From assembly GCA_023079485.1 (NCBI GenBank), contig CM041115.1, positions 42,542,305 through 42,606,304 of the forward strand: a stretch of DNA of 64,000 bases. Direction: 5' to 3'. This stretch comes from Archilochus colubris. Taxonomy: Eukaryota > Chordata > Aves > Apodiformes > Trochilidae. Both the position numbers and the translations under genes were made by a program. The number at the start of each line of letters is the position of its first letter. Position 1 is the first letter of the stretch. The notes beneath the pieces were generated by a model. That model saw only the letters and a list, made by a program, of their open reading frames with translations. It made no database searches and was not told the origin of the DNA. Of the stretch, positions 60,763-64,000 are shown in pieces.

Positions 60763-63174
60763 ATATTCAGTGCCCATTTACAAAAACTGAAATTTTTAAC
60801 TTATGGTTTTATGGAGAGCTCCTTTCTATTGACTTTCCTTCAATGCCTTTCTTAAATGCCTTTCTTAAATCTGTGTCAAGAAATGTGTAGGAAGATGCAG
60901 ATTATCAAATTTATTAAAAGTATTTCAAATGTATATACTCTCACTTTCCATATCATTACAGTAATCTTCCTTTTTCAACCTTCTACTCATTCCATGTATT
61001 GGATGTCTTAATTTTATCTTCACAGCCCTAAAAATGTTTCACCTTGTAAATTTAGGTATAGGTGTACCTTCAAAGTGGTCAGACTGGTAACTTGCAGAAT
61101 GCTACAGAGATTATTTTGTAATACTAGAAATAAGGAAAACTAAGTAACCAAAGTCTGGAGTATTAACTGCTCCTAAAGCTTTACTTACAGAAAACCAAAC
61201 TGTTTTTTCTTACTCGTTAACATATGCTTCTGTTGTTAAGCAGTTGTTGTTTTTAGTAGTCTTAACATATGAACATTATTTGTCCACAGAGACAATACTG
61301 AAGAACAGTTCTCTGAAAGACACCTCTTGTTGTGAATAGTTTGAGTGAAGTTATCATTCATAAGGGCTCTTTAGCATAACTGCACTTCCAACACAGTGTA
61401 AATAAGTACATTTTAAAACATGGATTTACCATTTAAGATATACCCTTCTATCCTGTAGGGCAGATTTTTGTTATTTGGGGGTTTTTTTCCTCATACTTGC
61501 AATACTTTTCTGCTTGCTTTGAATGTGATTGGAACTTACCTGGTTTGTCAAAATTCTGTGAAGGCATATTTCACATTTCTTATTTCTTTAGAGGAACGAA
61601 AAGTTGTAACCATCTCCAAATAGTTTTGTTTCTGTTTCTGTGGTTTTGCATAAGGATGTAGAAGAGACTAGAGTGTCTTTCTGCATCTTGGTGAACTAAT
61701 TTGCATTCTAGCTAAGTGGCTAGGGAGGTTTTTTTCAATTTGTTACTCAACTTGGAAGCTAGAGTGTTCACTGATGGTATTCATGAACTAGAAATGAAAA
61801 AGAAACTAGCTTGACTGATGTACATGAGTCCTTAACTACAAGTCCTCTTCCACATAGGAAAGATGTGAAGTGTTGCTTAGCAATTGCTTTTGCAATATTC
61901 TCTTTTGATTATCATGACAGATTTCTACTGTAAACAGAGAGGTTAGTAGTTAAACATTTATTTCAGCTGTCTGGCTGCTTTGATGATAACTCTTGATAAA
62001 TTAAACTAAACTACTCTTCTGAAGATCTTTTTCATGTAAATCAGAGGAAAAAATGCTTAAAACAATTATGAAAATTCTAATCAGAAGGGTGTAGGGAGCA
62101 TTGGTCACTGAGAATTGTATTTGCAATAAAATTGCTTAACACTGACACACTGAGAGTAGTACGTACTTACACGCTGCAAGAGAAACATGACCGATAAAAC
62201 TGCATCAGTGTTTTAAGGTCTCGGCCTTGGGAAATATACTTCAGTTCAGATGAAATCCGTCACTTGTAGGTGTATAATTTTTCATTAGATCCAACAGGAA
62301 GAGGAGAAAAAACCCTTTAAATTCAGACTTTACAACTGTCTATACAATTCCAATGTTTCTACTTAGGCATTTTCTTACCATGGAAATGGAAATTATTCTG
62401 TATATAGAGTCAAGGAAGGAGCAGTTGTTCTGACTCCATGCCCACATCACCATCCAACTCTAGCAAATGAGAGGCACTACAAGTCAGTGAGTATCCAGTG
62501 GCTTAGATATGTCCCAGATACTTTTGGTCCTAAATAGCTTTTGTGCAGGCCCTTAAGGCACGTGCTTATGAAGTTTTGTGATATTCTAATATTATATCGT
62601 AATTATTGTGATAATCTAATATTACAGTTATTTTTATTCAGACAGCTGCCAAGGAGAGCATTGTATCTATTTTCATTGTTTTCTCTTTCAAGGCATCACA
62701 CAATAGTATCAAGATTACTATAAGACTGAATGCTTGACACCTGTAGTGTCGTTGATACAATGAGTAGCATCTTGTGGGGTATAGGAAATGCCCATATTTG
62801 TAGGCAGCAGTTATTTTTTGCTATGAAATGTTAGGTAAAGCTTTGGCGATATAAGAAGGGCAGTGAAGGCAGGGACTTTTGTTATGAGAAAGACTTGTGA
62901 CTTTATATGATCACCTGCAGAGCTGCTGCAAATTTCTGACATCCTTTTAGGATTCCATGCACACAAGAAAATTACTGTAGTTCTGGAAGACTAGTCACTA
63001 GTATCTCATCTGCACACAGACACTGTGTGTAAATAATGCAACTTCTCATTCAGAAATCTTTATCATAATTAACTAAGGGTTAGTCAAATTCTTCACTTTC
63101 CATACTGCATTGAGATCGGGGAGGAACCATGAGGAAACACAATTGCATAATTTAATTTTTTTTTTCTTTTGCAG
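60763..63174. other. Noncoding DNA, no gene seen
   Basis: Includes a 13-bp tandem repeat (AATGCCTTTCTTA twice) at about 60,842-60,867. A CpG-retaining stretch lies at about 62,155-62,275. No exon recognised. Confidence 0.45.
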
Positions 63175-63296
63175 AACAGGCTGGATTAGAAACTGAATTC
63201 TATCAGAGACAGTCTTTTAATCTGTTTTTTAAAGATGATGAAGTTGGAAAATACAAACTATTGACGAAGGGCTTAAGGATTATCTTTTTGGTCTGA
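63175..63296 (+). other. Weak exon candidate after a good acceptor
   Basis: A T-rich tract ending TTTTGCAG (AG at 63,173-63,174) is followed by a frame open for 39 codons (63,177-63,293) that would join in phase with the phase-1 exon ending at 32,485. It then hits TGA at 63,294-63,296. There is no good donor before that stop and no recognisable domain, so it would have to be a short terminal exon. Most likely chance. Confidence 0.15.
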
Positions 63297-64000
63297 AGGA
63301 GATAACTTCAAATATTTGCTGTTTCTGGGATCTGGGTGTGCTAGTTGATAGTTTTTTAATACGTTTCAAGAAGTCAGTCAGGGCTTATATCTGCACATTT
63401 ATGAAGATGGGGTTTTCTCCATGGGGTTTTCCAAGAGAAAGTAAAGAGAGTTAATCGTCTATTTTTATATGAAGTGGGAACCAAAATTTAACTGACTGGA
63501 GGCATGTTAATATATTCTGTTAACTATTTCTCTCTGTATTAGTCTTTTAAAATTATTATTATTTTACTGCTCTCCTGGTTTCTTGCTGAGGCACCCATTT
63601 TGCTATTTATTTAGATGAATGCATGGGTCTTCCCAGGATCCAAGGTTAGAACAGGTTCAGGTAAAGAGCTCTACCAGTTACTGGAGGCTAAGGCTTGTCT
63701 GGTACATATTTGTCTGGCTGGGACTCGGAAGAAGGAAAAGTGACTAGAATCATCCATGACTTCCTTTTATCCCTGTCAGAGCATAAGCAGAAAGTTATTT
63801 TTTGTTGGAGTGTATTGTTAAATTTGATGCACTTTCTAAAAGATTATATTGAGTTTGGTGAGATGATCAGGTTGCCAGTACTTCAAGTTATGAATGGAGA
63901 ATGCTAATGAGCCTTCAGCCTCATCAGGAGGTGTTGGGGTACTAGGTTGTAGAACTGGAGTGTTGACAGAGAAGATGGTGACCATCAGGTTTCTCCTTTG
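63297..64000. other. Noncoding DNA, no gene seen
   Basis: Unique-looking sequence. The 70-codon frame at 63,695-63,907 has no domain or splice support. Confidence 0.4.

Noticed and set aside
1..64000. Prokaryotic systems, CRISPR arrays, tRNA or rRNA genes
   Set aside because: None seen. Sequence texture, CR1 elements and low coding density are those of a vertebrate (bird) nuclear genome.

Overview
This window looks like bird nuclear DNA: AT-rich, gene-poor, and scattered with CR1 LINE retrotransposon copies. Several CR1 copies end in the 8-bp 3' repeat typical of avian CR1 (ATTCTGTG or ATTCTATG). One fragment near 56.9 kb resembles an avian endogenous-retrovirus LTR that I recall from Neoaves genomes. 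There is no sign of bacterial gene organisation, CpG islands, rRNA, tRNA or CRISPR arrays. Most open frames of 60-120 codons are chance frames, or pieces of decayed CR1 reverse transcriptase.

Layout. 1-6.3 kb is noncoding, with a 13-bp inverted repeat and a 43-bp tandem duplication. 6.3-7.5 kb holds two abutting plus-strand CR1 3' ends. 7.5-12.2 kb is noncoding. 12.2-12.96 kb is a compositionally distinct block with a 27-bp (9-codon) tandem repeat and decayed coding-like sequence on the minus strand. 14.26-16.31 kb is the longest and one of the youngest CR1 copies (minus strand), keeping most of the reverse transcriptase but inactivated. 16.3-32.3 kb is noncoding apart from one CR1 3' fragment at 28.4 kb. 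32,318-32,485 is the only good host-gene signal: an exon with a strong acceptor, an ATG, a signal peptide and a donor. 32.5-46.6 kb reads as intron with one CR1 fragment at 35.2 kb. 46.6-60.8 kb is repeat-rich: seven CR1 copies or fragments and one LTR fragment. 60.8-64 kb is noncoding, with one weak exon candidate at 63,175.

Interpretation. The simplest model is that the window covers the 5' part of a large plus-strand gene for a secreted or membrane protein. An upstream noncoding exon is implied by the acceptor before the ATG exon. The rest would be a very long phase-1 intron. I could not identify the gene. The repeats show several layers of CR1 activity: heavily diverged copies (6.3, 35, 46.6, 55 and 57 kb) and two much better preserved copies of one subfamily (14.3 and 60.3 kb) lying in opposite orientation. 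I found no convincing new biological system. The decayed 9-codon repeat at 12.5 kb and the unidentified signal-peptide exon are the most worthwhile leads.
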